From assembly GCF_019578655.1 (NCBI RefSeq), contig NC_063256.1:28630342-28694341 (forward strand): a stretch of DNA of 64,000 nucleotides, read 5' to 3'. The notes beneath the pieces were generated by a model that searched no databases, was not told the DNA's origin, and saw only the letters and a program-made list of their open reading frames with translations. Within the stretch, counting starts at the first letter, position 1; each line of letters starts with the position of its first letter. A program made the position numbers and the translations under genes. Positions 1-11,160 of the stretch are shown one piece after another. Source of the stretch: Ricinus communis (Eukaryota > Streptophyta > Magnoliopsida > Malpighiales > Euphorbiaceae).

Positions 1-323
1 TGCATACAAAAAGACTCCAAAGAGGTAATATATGTCTATCTCGTGTTATTTTTCGTAAAGAGCCCCAAAAACCTTTGTTCGGCCTGTGCATGACCGATTT
101 ACACTATATAGAGCTGATCGGCTCTACACAGAGTTAATCAACACTGCAGAGAGCCGATCAGCTTTACACAGAGATAATCGGCACTGCGAAAAGTCGATCG
201 GGTCTCCAGGTTAGGGCACCAAATTTTTTGTTGATTTTTCACAATTTTTCATGCATTTCGGATAAATAACACGTATATCAAGTCTATAAGTTATAAAAAA
301 TAAAGTTTAAGCTAAGAAATAAC

Positions 324-487
324 CTCTATGACGGCTAGAAAAGCGCGATAGATGTTAATTTTGCTAGAAAAGGAATCTCCTCTCCCTTCACAAGCCCAAG
401 ATCATTTTGTTGAGAAATTAGGGCAGAAAACTCCCAATTTGTTGTAATCGGGGTGTGTCTAGCAAATCTAGAAGACGAGGTTGCCAT
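324..487 (-). pseudogene. First exon of antisense PMD-type gene, copy A
   Basis: A minus-strand frame opens with ATG at 487 and encodes a Ser-rich start (MATSSSRFARH) followed by NDLGLVKGEEIPFLAKL. The same peptide pattern is encoded at 29889-29732 in copy B, where a GTAATT donor follows and the next exon joins in frame to plant mobile domain sequence. In copy A one base has been lost near the 3' end, so the frame stops before the donor. The next exon would lie left of the window. The link to PMD rests on copy B. The 40-residue peptide alone is not diagnostic. Confidence 0.45.
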
Positions 488-1004
488 TTTGGGACTGATT
501 TCACAGAATTTTATCAAAAATATAGAAGATGAGCTTAGCTTTTGAGAGAAAACTAAGGGAAATAGATAAAATGGAAGAAGAATGATATAGAGCTACTTAT
601 ATGTGTTAAGGAAGGGGCAAAAATATCATTTAGATCCCCGACCTGTCAAAATCAAGTTTTAGTCCAGAAGAGTTGATAAAAGTCCGTAGAAGACACGTAG
701 AAGTCCAATTGGCACCCCGAGGGGAAATTTCTTAGAAAATTACAAGTTTGGTCTTGACCCATCAAAATACGTTTGTCCCTAGATACATAAACACCGGTAT
801 AGCTTTCAAAAAGCATCAAAACAAATCAGACTATGCCCAAAGGGGGGAAATTTTAACCTAAGTACCCGAAAGTGAAAAATTACCAAAATGACCCGAAGCG
901 GCAAATATTTCCTAGGATGGAAAACAGCTAGAGGGAAGTCTCTATAATCACCAATTCAATGCCTAGCTCCCAATTCAATGGGTGTAGTTCTAAAAAAGCA
1001 GGCC

Positions 1005-1130
1005 AAGTCCTCAACCCAAGCAGGCAAAGTCCTCAATCAAGAAAAGTCCTCAATCCAAGTAGGCGAAGTCCTCAATCAGGCGAAGTCCTCAACCTAAGCA
1101 AGCAAATTCCTCAACCCAAGCAGGCGTGGC
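1005..1130. repeat. Short minisatellite, about six 20-24 bp units
   Basis: The core AAGTCCTCAAYCCAAGYAGGC recurs about six times with small changes. A shorter, three-unit version is found at 30419-30490 in copy B, so the array belongs to the element and has changed copy number since the copies separated. Confidence 0.7.
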
Positions 1131-1170
1131 CCCCACATCGAATCAGTAATTGAAGTTCGAGCTTACAAGG

Positions 1171-4081
1171 TGTAACACCCGGAATTTTTTTATATATTTA
1201 ATAATGAGTTTTTATTTAAGTTAATTTTAGCTTCATTATTATTGGGTTTAATTTGAAATGATTTAATGAAAAATTTAATATTAATCAAGTAAATAAGTTA
1301 TTTTCTATACCCAATTAGTTTGAAATTTTAAGAAATTATTCAAGTAAATTATTTGAGAAATGATTATATTTTGGTTATTCAAATTTTCCCAAGAGCATAT
1401 TTATATAAGTAAAATTATATATCGGAAAATTTTGGAAGAAATTATAAAGGATGTGTTTATAAAAGAATTTTGGGAAAATTGGTATTATAATTGATTAGTA
1501 GTATTAAATTTTGAGTTGGAAATTGATTATTTAATTTAATTGTGTGTTAGGACTAAATTGGAAATTTATTTTGGAATAAGGATTGAAAGTATAATGTTAT
1601 TTTTATGGGGTTTTAATGGAAATTTGTGAGTTTGGTATTTTCGTAAATAAATATGCTCGGTGGGTATTTTTGTAATTGTGTATTTTCAGTATCCGGATTT
1701 GGCCCAAATTAAATAGTTAGGGGCTTAATTGAAAGGCTAAAAAGAAGTTTGGGGTCAAATTGGAATTCGCAGGATAAAATTGTAAGTAATTAAGGAAGTT
1801 GAGGGACCAAATTGTAATAAGGAAAAGTTCGGGGGCCTAATGTCGATATTGAAAGGAAAGAAAATCGGGAAGAGGAAGAGGAAGAAAGGGAGGAGAGAGA
1901 GAGGCGCCGGCGCGTCCATGGTGGATTGGAGGCCGTGCCGAGGGCTGCTGACGCCAAGGAGCGACGCCAACGAGCCCGATGGTGGCGCTGAGGCACCGGC
2001 AGTCATGGCAACGGCTTAGCCGCTCCTACCGCTTCCTGGCCTTCCACCGATCTCGGTGGCGATCAACTCCCCTTGGAGAGAGCTTCCTTTACAGCTGGCT
2101 TGCCTTTGGTGACCGGAGGAGAGAGTTCCCACAAGGAGGCAGCCGCTTTTGGGCTTTTCCCGAGCTCCCATGAGGATGGATGATCGGAGGATGTATCCCG
2201 ACTCTCTCACCAAGCTTCGCATGGCACCGGCTCGCGGGCGATCGTCGCTGGCAATCGACCACGAGATCGTCCGCAAATCTCCCGGATGATCGGGTGTCGA
2301 TCGGAAAATCGGAAGGGATCACACGCCGCTGCCAAGTCCGATGGTGTGTCTTGATCGCGACGGACCCGGCCGGCCTGAGAGTAATGAGTCGACCGAGCGA
2401 TCGAGCTGCCCCTCTGAATATTTCTTTGGCCCTGTTAATTTTAGAAATTCTTGGTTTAATTGTGTCTATTGGATTATATTGAGTATTTGATGATTTTTGT
2501 GAGTAAAAATAATTGTCCGCCGCTTGCCCGCCTGTATTTTTGTCAGGTGTATGAGCCTGAAATAGGAAGTTCGGGGACCCGAATTCCGTTGTTTAAATTG
2601 TTGGATATTGGAAGTGTTCTTCCGGCAGTCCCGGACCCGTTTTTACGGGGGTAATGTTCGTGTTGTAGGGGAGGTTCTCACGGATTTTCAGTGAGAATTC
2701 TCCGAGTCGAGATTCTTAGACATACCCCTGTGAGTCTAGACCTAGGATTAATGATCGATTGTCTCAAACAGATTGATAAATTGTTTTCCGTGACTAGATT
2801 GTCGGTTTGTTCGGCTCGCTCTACCGAGGCAACGGAGCGAGCTAGGAGGTCGCCAATCCTCGTGAGTTAAAGTCACTTAATCGTTGCACTATTGCTAAGT
2901 CCGAATTTAATATGTTATTTTGAAGGTTTATGCATAATATGGTTATTAGTATCGCAACATAAATAATTTCACCGGATTATTGAAAATAATATAAATATTA
3001 TTATTAGTAATGTTATAATAATATCAAATATTATCGATTTCTACATGAGTTGCATGATGTCTTACTTTAAAATTGTTAATCGTTATTTTGATATAGTTGA
3101 ATGACTTCTTTGCATAATAATATTTATTAAATGTGGTGATTGCGATTTGGGAAATGTGGCTTGTAGAACATGCCACTGATGGGTTACATCAGATCAGCGC
3201 GCACCAAAGAATGATCCCTGGATATAAGGTTATTATGGATTTGTTTGCCCTGATCGAGCATTGCTCTCTGGGCTGAGTTCAGTTGATTGCCGGAGTTAAG
3301 GTCCCTGATCGAGCTTGCTCTCTGGGCGCCGGCTTATTTGGAATTCAAGTGTTCAGGCTGGAGGTAAGGACCCTGATCGAGCTTGCTCTCTGGGCGCCAG
3401 ACCTGTTGGATTAAGAGAGCCGAAAGGCTATTAGAATTTGGGGTTAGGGTTCTACCGAGCCACTCGTCCCGTAAAAGAAAAAAATATATTTTTATTTTAT
3501 TTATTTATTAATTTATTATGGTATGATTATAATATGGATTGTATTTACGTGCATGGTTGATATTTTGATTCGAATGATTAATATTTTATGTGAAGGAAAT
3601 AGTAGGGTATGATTATAGTATGGTTTGATATACTGATTTGAATAATCTATGTTTTCTGAGAAGAAGCAATAGTCTCTAGATTATTTGATTTTAACTCACT
3701 CGAGACCCGATGCCCATTTATGTTTTTTTCTATTCGCGGATCTAGTCCTCTCTCGACTTTTATTCAAGAACCCGACTCCTTCATCATCGGGTGAAGTATT
3801 TGATTTGGTATGTAAAATGGTAAATCTTAGATTCTCCGCAGAGTAATAGTAGATGTATCGTTTGTAATTTTCCGAGCTTCCGGTCTCGCCTAGTTTTTCC
3901 GGTAGACCAAGTAATTTTGTAAAGTGTAACTATTAAGATAATTTATGGTTTTAATAATATTAATTTGAGATGAGATTTGTTTAAATCGTTGAGTGTCAGC
4001 TTACTACGGGTTTCGGTGGCCTTAAGCCTACCCATTCTAGTGAAGGCTTGGCCACCACGGCCCACCGGTGGGGTCGTGACA
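1171..4081 (+). repeat. 5' LTR of the non-autonomous element
   Basis: It begins TGTAACACCC and ends GGTCGTGACA, directly before the PBS. It matches 5464-7249 and the solo LTR 26541-29380. An AT-rich first 650 bp is followed by a GC-rich core (about 1870-2440). From about 3246 to 3400 there are three copies of a CCTGATCGAGC..TTGCTCTCTGGGC motif. Short frames in the GC-rich core are not conserved intact between the copies. Confidence 0.9.
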
Positions 4082-4085
4082 AAGT

Positions 4086-4096
4086 TGGTATCGAGC
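4086..4096 (+). other. Primer-binding site, initiator-Met type, degenerate
   Basis: TGGTATCGAGC lies four bases after the LTR end. It differs from the common plant PBS TGGTATCAGAGC by one missing base. Confidence 0.7.
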
Positions 4097-5450
4097 TTAG
4101 GTTTAGATTTCCTTCCGACCTAAGTTAAGATTTTTCTCGTACCGCGGAGTTAGGATCATGTCTGTCTTGTTGTTTCTATCTGACTTTGTGTCTCGGCCTT
4201 CACCGTTGAGAGTCACTCTTCTTTTCGTAAGCTTGTCCTTGGTGCCGGCCGAGAATATGCTTTGTAGCGATGGGGGATCCGGCCGGATAGACTCGGCCGC
4301 TTCTTCAAGTGATTAGTGCAGTCCACCTTTAGAAGCTTTGATTGTGGTTTCGATGGTGGGCACCGCACGCTTTAGTAGAGCGTGGTCATACCGTGTCATG
4401 GATCGCCTCGTCATCGCATCATGCATCGTCTTATCGAGTAGCCAAGTTAGTGCCCGGAAGCCGAGTAGATATCGGAGCTTTATGGTTGATTTTTGTGGTT
4501 GTGAAGCTTAAGAAAGGTGGCGGGAGTATTTTGACGCCGAATCCAGGAGAAACTTAAGCGAACATTATTTATTTTTCTAAGTAAAACAAGTGTTTTGAAA
4601 TACAATATTGCGCCTACCCGTAAGAATGCATTATGGCATTTCAACGTTAGGCATGCATAAATTCATTTTAGGACATGCATCATACATTGTGCATTGCAAC
4701 CCTCGTGATAGGGCATCATCACCTCGGCGCGATATTGTAAAATTTTATATAAAGAAATGGCTAAAGGTTTTATGATTTTATAAAAGTATTTTTCCAAGAT
4801 AATAAAGCTTTTATCGTTGATGATTATAAAGTAAATAAATAAGTAAAATTTTCAAAGTAAATAGTGTTAGCTTGAGAATTCTCCTGGATGACGAGTCGAG
4901 TTGCCGAGAGAGTAAGTCTGGCCGAACAGAGGCCCCATGTTAGATAATAAAGGACGCTTTTGGATTTTAGTCAAAGAGGAATCTTGTGTCGGGATGGCAT
5001 GAGTTGTATTTGCTATGGAAACTAGATGGCTAGTATGTCATAAGTGATGTGGTTTGGTAAGAAAATAAGGTTGTGAGGACCCTTGGTTTTTCTACAGTCA
5101 GTTGGTGAGGTGGCATGTAAGTTGGACTTGCCGCCAAGTATTAGTAATGTTCTCCGAGGTCAAATCCAGTTGTTTGTAAGTCCGAGTTGAGGGAAGTATA
5201 TTTCGATTTTTGCTCGTGTTGGACCTTTGTGTGGAAGCAAGTGAAGATTTGGTTTCAGAAGTAGTAGATGAGATAGCGGATTTCGTGTTCGCGATTTTAT
5301 TTAAGGGTTTTATTGATGAGTCTTGTGGTTTAGTTTAGTTTCACGAGAAAAGTTTCCGAGAAGCCGGGTTGGAGATGAGAGGTTCCTAATTAGTTTCACC
5401 GAAGTGAAGCCCTTTTCTTTTAAAATTCGAGGTCGAATTTTTTTTTTTTT
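4097..5450 (+). other. Interior of the non-autonomous element without gag or pol
   Basis: No retroviral motif (zinc knuckle, DSG/DTG, integrase or RT core) could be found on either strand. The longest frame (4342-4557, 71 residues) resembles nothing I recognise. The first 200 bases look like a 5' leader. The remainder may be a spacer left after loss of the coding region or a non-coding cargo. Confidence 0.6.
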
Positions 5451-5463
5451 AAGGGGGGGAGAA
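5451..5463 (+). other. Polypurine tract
   Basis: AAGGGGGGGAGAA directly abuts the TGTAACACCC start of the 3' LTR. It follows a run of T, the usual context for plus-strand priming. Confidence 0.85.
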
Positions 5464-7249
5464 TGTAACACCCGGAATTTTTTTATATATTTAATAATGA
5501 GTTTTTATTTAAGTTAATTTTAGCTTCATTATTATTGGGTTTAATTTGAAATGATTTAATGAAAAATTTAATATTAATCAAGTAAATAAGTTATTTTCTA
5601 TACCCAATTAGTTTGAAATTTTAAGAAATTATTCAAGTAAATTATTCGAGAAATGATTATATTTTGGTTATTCAAATTTTCCCAAGAGCATATTTATATA
5701 AGTAAAATTATATATCGGAAAATTTTGGAAGAAATTATAAAGGATGTGTTTATAAAAGAATTTTGGGAAAATTGGTATTATAATTGATTAGTAGTATTAA
5801 ATTTTGAGTTGGAAATTGATTATTTAATTTAATTGTGTGTTAGGACTAAATTGGAAATTTATTTTGGAATAAGGATTGAAAGTATAATGTTATTTTTATG
5901 GGGTTTTAATGGAAATTTGTGAGTTTGGTATTTTCGTGAAATAAATATGCTCACGTGGGGGTATTTTTGTAATTGTGTATTTTCGAATTGGATTTGGCCC
6001 AAATTAAATAGTTAGGGGCTTAATTGAAAGGCTAAAAAGAAGTTTGGGGGTCAAATTGGAATTCGCAGGATAAAATTGTAAGTAATTAAGGAAGTTGAGG
6101 GACCAAATTGTAATAAGGAAAAGTTCGGGGGCCTAATGTCGAGTATTGAAAGGAAAGAAAATCGGGAAGAGGAAGAGGAAGAAAGGGAGGAGAGAGAGAG
6201 GCGCTGGCGCCCATGGTGGACGACACCTGAGGCCGCCGAGGGCGCGACGCTGAAGGAGCGCACGCCAACCATGAGCCCGGATGGTGGCGGAGGCGCAGGA
6301 ATCGCGCGACGGGTGGCAACGGCCTTCCTAGCCGCTCCTACTGCTTCCTGGCCTTTCCACGATCTTGGCGATCAACTCTCTCTGAGAGCCTTCAGGAGCT
6401 TGGCCTTTGGTGACCTGAGGAGAGAGTTCACAAGTGGAGGCAGCGTTTTGGGCTTTTTCCGCGAGCTCCGGCCAGGAGGATGGATGATCGGAGGATGTAT
6501 CCCGACTCTCGGCCTCAAGCTTCGCGATGGCACCGGTTTCGTGGCGATCGGGCTTCGTTGGCAATCGACGGCCGAGATCGTCCGCAAATCTCTCCGGATG
6601 ATCGGGTGTCAGATCGGAAAATCTAAGCGGGATCGCCACCGCCGCTGCCGGAGTCCGATGGTATGTTCGGGATCGCCGATCGACCCCGGCCACGGAGTAG
6701 TCGACCGAGAGCGATCGAGCGCCCTGTAATATTTCTTTGGCCCGTTAATTTTAGAAATTCTTGGTTTAATTGTGTCTATTGGATTATATTGAGTATTTGA
6801 TGATTTTTGTGAGTAAAAATAATTGTCCCGCCTTGCCGCCTCAGATTTTGTGTGCTATGTGGCTGAGCCTGAAATAAGGAAGTTTTGGGGACCCGACTCC
6901 CGTTGTTTAAATTGTTGGATATTGGAAGTGTTCTTCCGGCAGTCCTGGACCCGTTTTTACGGGGGGTAATGTTCGTGTTGTAGGGGAGGTTCACGGGATT
7001 TTCGGTGAGAATTCTCCGAGTCGAGATTCTAGAGTCACCCCAGGAGTCTAGACCTAGGATTAATGATCGATTGTCTCAACAGTATTGATAAATTGTTTTC
7101 CGTGACTAGATTGTCGGTTCCCGAGCTAGGAGGTCGCCAATCCTGTGAGTTAAAGTCACTTAATCGTTGCACTATTGCTAAGGAGGTCGCCAATCCTGTG
7201 AGTTAAAGTCACTTAATCGTTGCACTATTGCTAGGAGGTCGCCAATCCT
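5464..7249 (+). repeat. 3' LTR, truncated, of the non-autonomous element
   Basis: The first 650 bp are nearly identical to 1171-1830. The GC-rich core (6160-6730) differs by many short indels. The copy stops at 7249 inside two and a third tandem units of a 53-bp segment that is single-copy in the 5' LTR (near 2846-2900). The last 1.2 kb of the LTR is missing. Confidence 0.85.
7128..7249. repeat. 53-bp tandem repeat at a truncated LTR edge
   Basis: Units lie at 7128-7180 and 7181-7233, with a third partial unit at 7234-7249. Each begins AGGAGGTCGCCAATCCT. The corresponding place in the 5' LTR holds one unit, so the expansion arose in this copy. Confidence 0.9.
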
Positions 7250-9540
7250 ATGATGAAAGTTACTGCCATCTCGGGTCTCAGGAGATAAAGGATAGGCGAA
7301 TCCGAGGCTAGGGTTGAGGTTAATCCAACTAGAATTACATTTTTCAAATCAATTTGGACTCTATTGTCAAGAAAAATAAAATTCGAGGGTCAAAATTATA
7401 GTTTTTACAAATTTAGGGACCTAATTGTAAGATTTTTAAACATTCTTTACATAGAGCTGATTAGTTTTGGCAATTTGACGTTGCTTTTCTCAATGATCTT
7501 ATATCTAGAATTACATTTTTCAAATCAATTTGGACTCTATTGTCAAGAAAAATAAAATTCGAGGGTCAAAATTATAGTTTTTACAAATTTAGGGACCTAA
7601 TTGTAAGATTTTTAAACATTCTTTACATAGAGCTGATTAGTTTTGGCAATTTGACGTTGCTTTTCTCGATGATCTTATATCTAGATACAGATTCTAGAAG
7701 GCTTTTTGATGATAATCATGATTTTTAATGATAATTATTTAAATCTAAAGAATTAAATTGGATATTTATCAACATTATTGTTAAAATTATCATCTCCCTT
7801 AAGGTTTCACTTGAAATCCTACCTTTATAAATAGAAAGAGGTGATTAGGATTAAGGTTAATTGGAATTTGGCAAAAAAAAACTAGCGACTGGTAATAAAG
7901 AAACAATAATCAAAGAGAAAGAAGAAAGAAAAAGAAATAGAGAGAAACACGTAAAGAGAAAAAGGAGAGAAAATATTGTCGTTCTTGCGAGACTTAAGTT
8001 ATTAAGAAAGAAGCCACTGAAGAAAGAACTTTCTTTTGGAAACTTGTTTTTTTAATCGATAAAAGTTTTCTCCACACTAGGTCCAGCACTAGATTCCTAC
8101 CGGGTCTTTGACTTAATTGCATCCTTATCGACTTAGACTCGCAGATTTATCAACTGCGGTGACAACCTGAGGGTTCCTTCAAACATGCATCCATCATCAT
8201 CCTAAAATTGGTTCTTTTGTTTCTTTCATATTTTATTTTGTTATTTATTTTTAGAAATATGATTAGGGTTATTAGTTATGATCAAAGTGATTATATTAGG
8301 TTTTTGTGACTATGGATGTTAATTGGGTTTTAAATCTAATAATAAGAACTCTAGGGTTTTGAATTTGATAATTTTGCCAAATGGGGTTTTAAATCTGATT
8401 ATCTACAAGTAATAGGATTAATGCTTATATTTATATTTACGTTGAGATTCAATAGTTAAATATGTTTGCTAGGGTTATATGATTGATTTGCTATCTGTCA
8501 GTTTATTATACTTTCAATTTATAGGGTTTTTATCAATTTTAAGGTTTTTTATCGTTCAATTGATTCCTATTGTTTTATGATTTTCATTTTATTTTCTTTC
8601 ATGTCTAATTAATTTTATTATTGTGCATGTGAAATTCGGCTCTACGGATGCAAAATACATTGATGAATCGATAGAAAGCCTGCCAGGAATCCTAGAGTCG
8701 ATCGGTTGAATATAGAGCCAATTGGCTCTGCATTGAGCAAATCGGCTCAGTCCCAATTCTTTTGTCTTTTGGAAGATTTTGATATACTTTGACGTTCTGT
8801 ATTAGTTTTTTGGTCTTTTTCCTTCACAAATTTAGTTGTAGGCCGGGTTATAATAATTAGTGTTTATATGATTGATTAATTCTAATGGGCCACATAGACT
8901 TAGGGTTAAAACTAGATCTAACATGAACATTGTAGCCCAATAGGCTAATCAACATTAACTAGGCCTAAACCCTAAAATACAATTAGACTTAGCGGGCCTT
9001 GGCATGGTTTAATTAAGATTGGGGTTAATTAGAATTAGGATCATAATGAACGGGTCTTACCATAATAAGTAGTCCATTAGGTCTAAAGGCTGGAAATCAA
9101 AAGCATAATATGTAATTGGGCTAGACTAGATAGGCTATATACATAATTAACTAGTAGCCTACGCTAACAACTCTAATACAAGCTGGGCTTGTATAAAATG
9201 GGCTAGACTTAGGTGAATTATGTGTGTTATTTCATATGCCTGTGTATAAATTGCTTGTATTTGTAGGGAATGACTTGTTAAATAATAAAATTAAAGACTA
9301 ATATACACAAATAGGGAAGTTGGCTTCCGGATCCATCTTTAGATTTTGTGGCTTAAGCTTCTTTATGGAATCTGAGAAACGCTACTCATTAGTAAAAGTG
9401 TCCCGATGATTACTTTGATGGTGACTCCCATCTCCCTACTCATCTCAATGACTAGTTAGCGTGTTCCCAATTAGGTTGAAAAGCCTTACAGTGCCGTAGT
9501 AGTTAAAGGCACTTGGGTGCCTACCGAAACTGCCGCCTAT
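7250..9540 (+). repeat. Tat-type LTR of copy A (5' end lost)
   Basis: The sequence aligns with 30706-32810 (copy B), the minus-strand LTR 15546-14043 and the solo LTR 39830-37637. The 5' terminus was lost where the truncated element joins at 7249. The right end (..CACTTGGGTGCC..) stops at about 9540, exactly where a minus-strand reverse transcriptase frame begins. This end is interpreted as the outer end of a 3' LTR that inserted into an older Tat element. A 176-bp tandem duplication lies at 7329-7680. Confidence 0.75.
7329..7680. repeat. 176-bp tandem duplication within the LTR
   Basis: Copies 7329-7504 and 7505-7680 are almost identical (one C/T-type change seen near the end). Copy B has only one unit at the matching place. 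Confidence 0.95.
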
Positions 9541-10300
9541 AATGAGTAAGAGGAAAATCATCTTTAGAGCATGCCTTGTTTAAGTCCTAATAATCCACCC
9601 ACATCCTTACTTTACCGTCCTTTTTTGGGACTGGGAAGATGTTTGCAAATCATTCGGGATAGTCAGCTATGTCGAGGAAATTAGCTTTCACTTGTTTAAC
9701 AACTTCTTCTTGAATCTTCTATGCCCATTACGACCTTAGCCTTCTCATTTTCTACTTGATTAGCTTAATGTGTGGATATGTTAGGATGTGGTGCTCCGCT
9801 ATTTTTGTATCTAAACTTGGCATGTCGTCATAAGACCAAGCAAATACTTCTTTTATTTTTTCATTATTTTTTCTAGTTCTCTTCTCTCCTCAGGAGTTAT
9901 ATCATGAGCTATTGCAATGTTCCTTGGATTTTCATTTGTGCCTAAATTAAATGAGGATGTCAAATATGCACATGTCATGATTATCAAAATGCACACTACT
10001 ATCAGGAAAAATATCGCACAAGGAAACAAAATCATCATTCATATCATTGATATTTGAATCAAAAGAAGCATCATCCTCATAAAGATCAGACGCTATTACA
10101 TTATTATAAAATACATCAATAATTTGCCCTTCTATCAGGGCAGCTAGCTCTTGTTGGTTCAGTTTCTCAAGCAGAGCGGTGAATTCTTCTAGCTTCAGCT
10201 CTTCAACCTTGGTAATGATCTTCTCACAGACCTTCTTGATGATTAACTCGACCATCCTATCAATGATCAGACTCTTGAATACCTTAAATCCTGGCACCTT
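9541..10300 (-). pseudogene. Tat-lineage pol: pre-RT linker and start of reverse transcriptase
   Basis: Read on the minus strand, the frame carries an acidic linker (10297-9947), then ITPEERRELEKIMKK, then VFAWSYDDMPSLDTKI. It ends in the RT fingers motif FPVPKKDGKVRMWVDY.DLNKACSKDDFPL (the dot is an in-frame TAG), broken by frameshifts. These are hallmark Ty3/gypsy Tat-type RT motifs. The RT is cut at 9541 by the end of LTR copy A, so the palm (YVDD) and all downstream pol are missing. It is continuous with gag and protease at 10620-13270. Confidence 0.8.
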
Positions 10301-10619
10301 AGTCCTAGCTATAATAATAGGTTCAGGCTCTCTAGGCTTTGTACTCTTAGAAAAATATGTAATTTAGAGTCTTACCCTTTGGTTTGCCCTCATTTTCATC
10401 CTCATAATAACCCAGCCCGTTGCCGAGTTTTCTAACCTTTAAAATTTGGCAGCTCTGCAATACCTTGTTGGTTCTTTCCTAGCCTCATTTCAGGCATGAA
10501 ATCCATCTTTTTGAACATGTCAGATACTTTAGGATCCATGTAGTCCTCGTAAAGAACGACTTGGAATCTAGTAGGGGCTTCTAGCTCCTCGCAGCTTCTT
10601 GAATATTTCATACAACCTT

Positions 10620-11160
10620 ACCACCTTCGGCGTTAATAGTCACTATTTTAACTTCATGGGGGAACTTCACCTTCTGATATATATTGGAAGGAACTTCTCC
10701 TAGAGCATGGAACCATGGCCTACCCAATAAAAGTGTGAAACTTACTAGGATCTCCAAGATAGTGAATTCCACTTAGGATTCGATAGGACTCGTCTTCACC
10801 AGTGTTGAGAATGTTCTTTCTATATCTCTTTTCATCTCGTCATAGGCCCTTATCACCATATCTAATGGCTTTAGATCTTTTGTAGTCATCCCAAGTTTAG
10901 AAAATTGCAAGGAGGACATACATTAATGGCTAACCCATCATCTACCATCACATATTGGGTCATTCGACTTCTGCTGCTATATAAAGAGCCTTGTTATGGT
11001 CTCTCCCCTTGAGTGGTAAATGTTCATCTGAGAAAGTGATCATCCCGGTAGTCCTGTCAGTTACTATTTTGATCATTTTATTGAAGGTAGCTATTGTGCT
11101 AATGCTTATACTGGACAAGGCCTGAATTAGAGCCTTCCTATGATCTAATGAGTGCATCAG
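10620..11160 (-). pseudogene. Tat-lineage protease region
   Basis: The minus frame contains PLKGRDHNKALYIAAEVE (near 11010-10960). After a frameshift it shows a DDG..INVCPPCNFLNLG-like active-site stretch near 10945-10890, then PWFHALGEVPSNIYQKVKF near 10720-10660. This order is characteristic of the retropepsin-like domain of Tat/Athila elements. Several stops and shifts make it non-functional. Confidence 0.7.

Larger units (their letters stand above)
1..1170 (+). mobile_element. 3' internal region of Tat-type retrotransposon copy A
   Basis: This stretch aligns with about 29510-30540, with which it shares long runs of sequence in the same order. In copy B that sequence leads into an LTR at 30652. 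Here it is interrupted at 1170 by another element, and the LTR of the same family resumes at 7250. I read 1-1170 as the internal region just upstream of a 3' LTR. It holds a minus-strand exon (487-324), a cluster of GATC-centred dyads at 95-200 and a short minisatellite at 1005-1130. The rest of the element lies left of the window. Confidence 0.6.
1171..7249 (+). mobile_element. Non-autonomous Ty3/gypsy-like LTR element with very long LTRs
   Basis: The 5' LTR runs 1171-4081 (TGTAACACCC ... GGTCGTGACA, 2911 bp). The interior runs 4082-5463 (1382 bp), and the 3' LTR from 5464 is truncated at 7249. A primer-binding site resembling the initiator-Met tRNA complement (TGGTATCGAGC, one base short of the usual TGGTATCAGAGC) lies at 4086, and a polypurine tract (AAGGGGGGGAGAA) ends at 5463. 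No gag or pol reading frame is visible in the interior, so the element depends on a partner. The LTR class resembles Tekay/Del chromoviruses, but this is inferred from the termini and PBS only. The element sits inside Tat copy A, and the flank beyond its truncated 3' LTR is also missing relative to copy B. Confidence 0.85.

Noticed and set aside
1755..2322. Overlapping frames on both strands in the first GC-rich LTR core
   Set aside because: They overlap each other in several frames, lack any domain and are not conserved in the two sister copies. GC richness alone explains the lack of stops.
7861..8055. Lys/Arg/Glu-rich 64-codon frame
   Set aside because: It begins at a non-ATG codon, lies inside the LTR and reflects an A/G-rich tract (GAGAAAGAAG-type). 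Copy B at 31140-31240 does not keep the frame.
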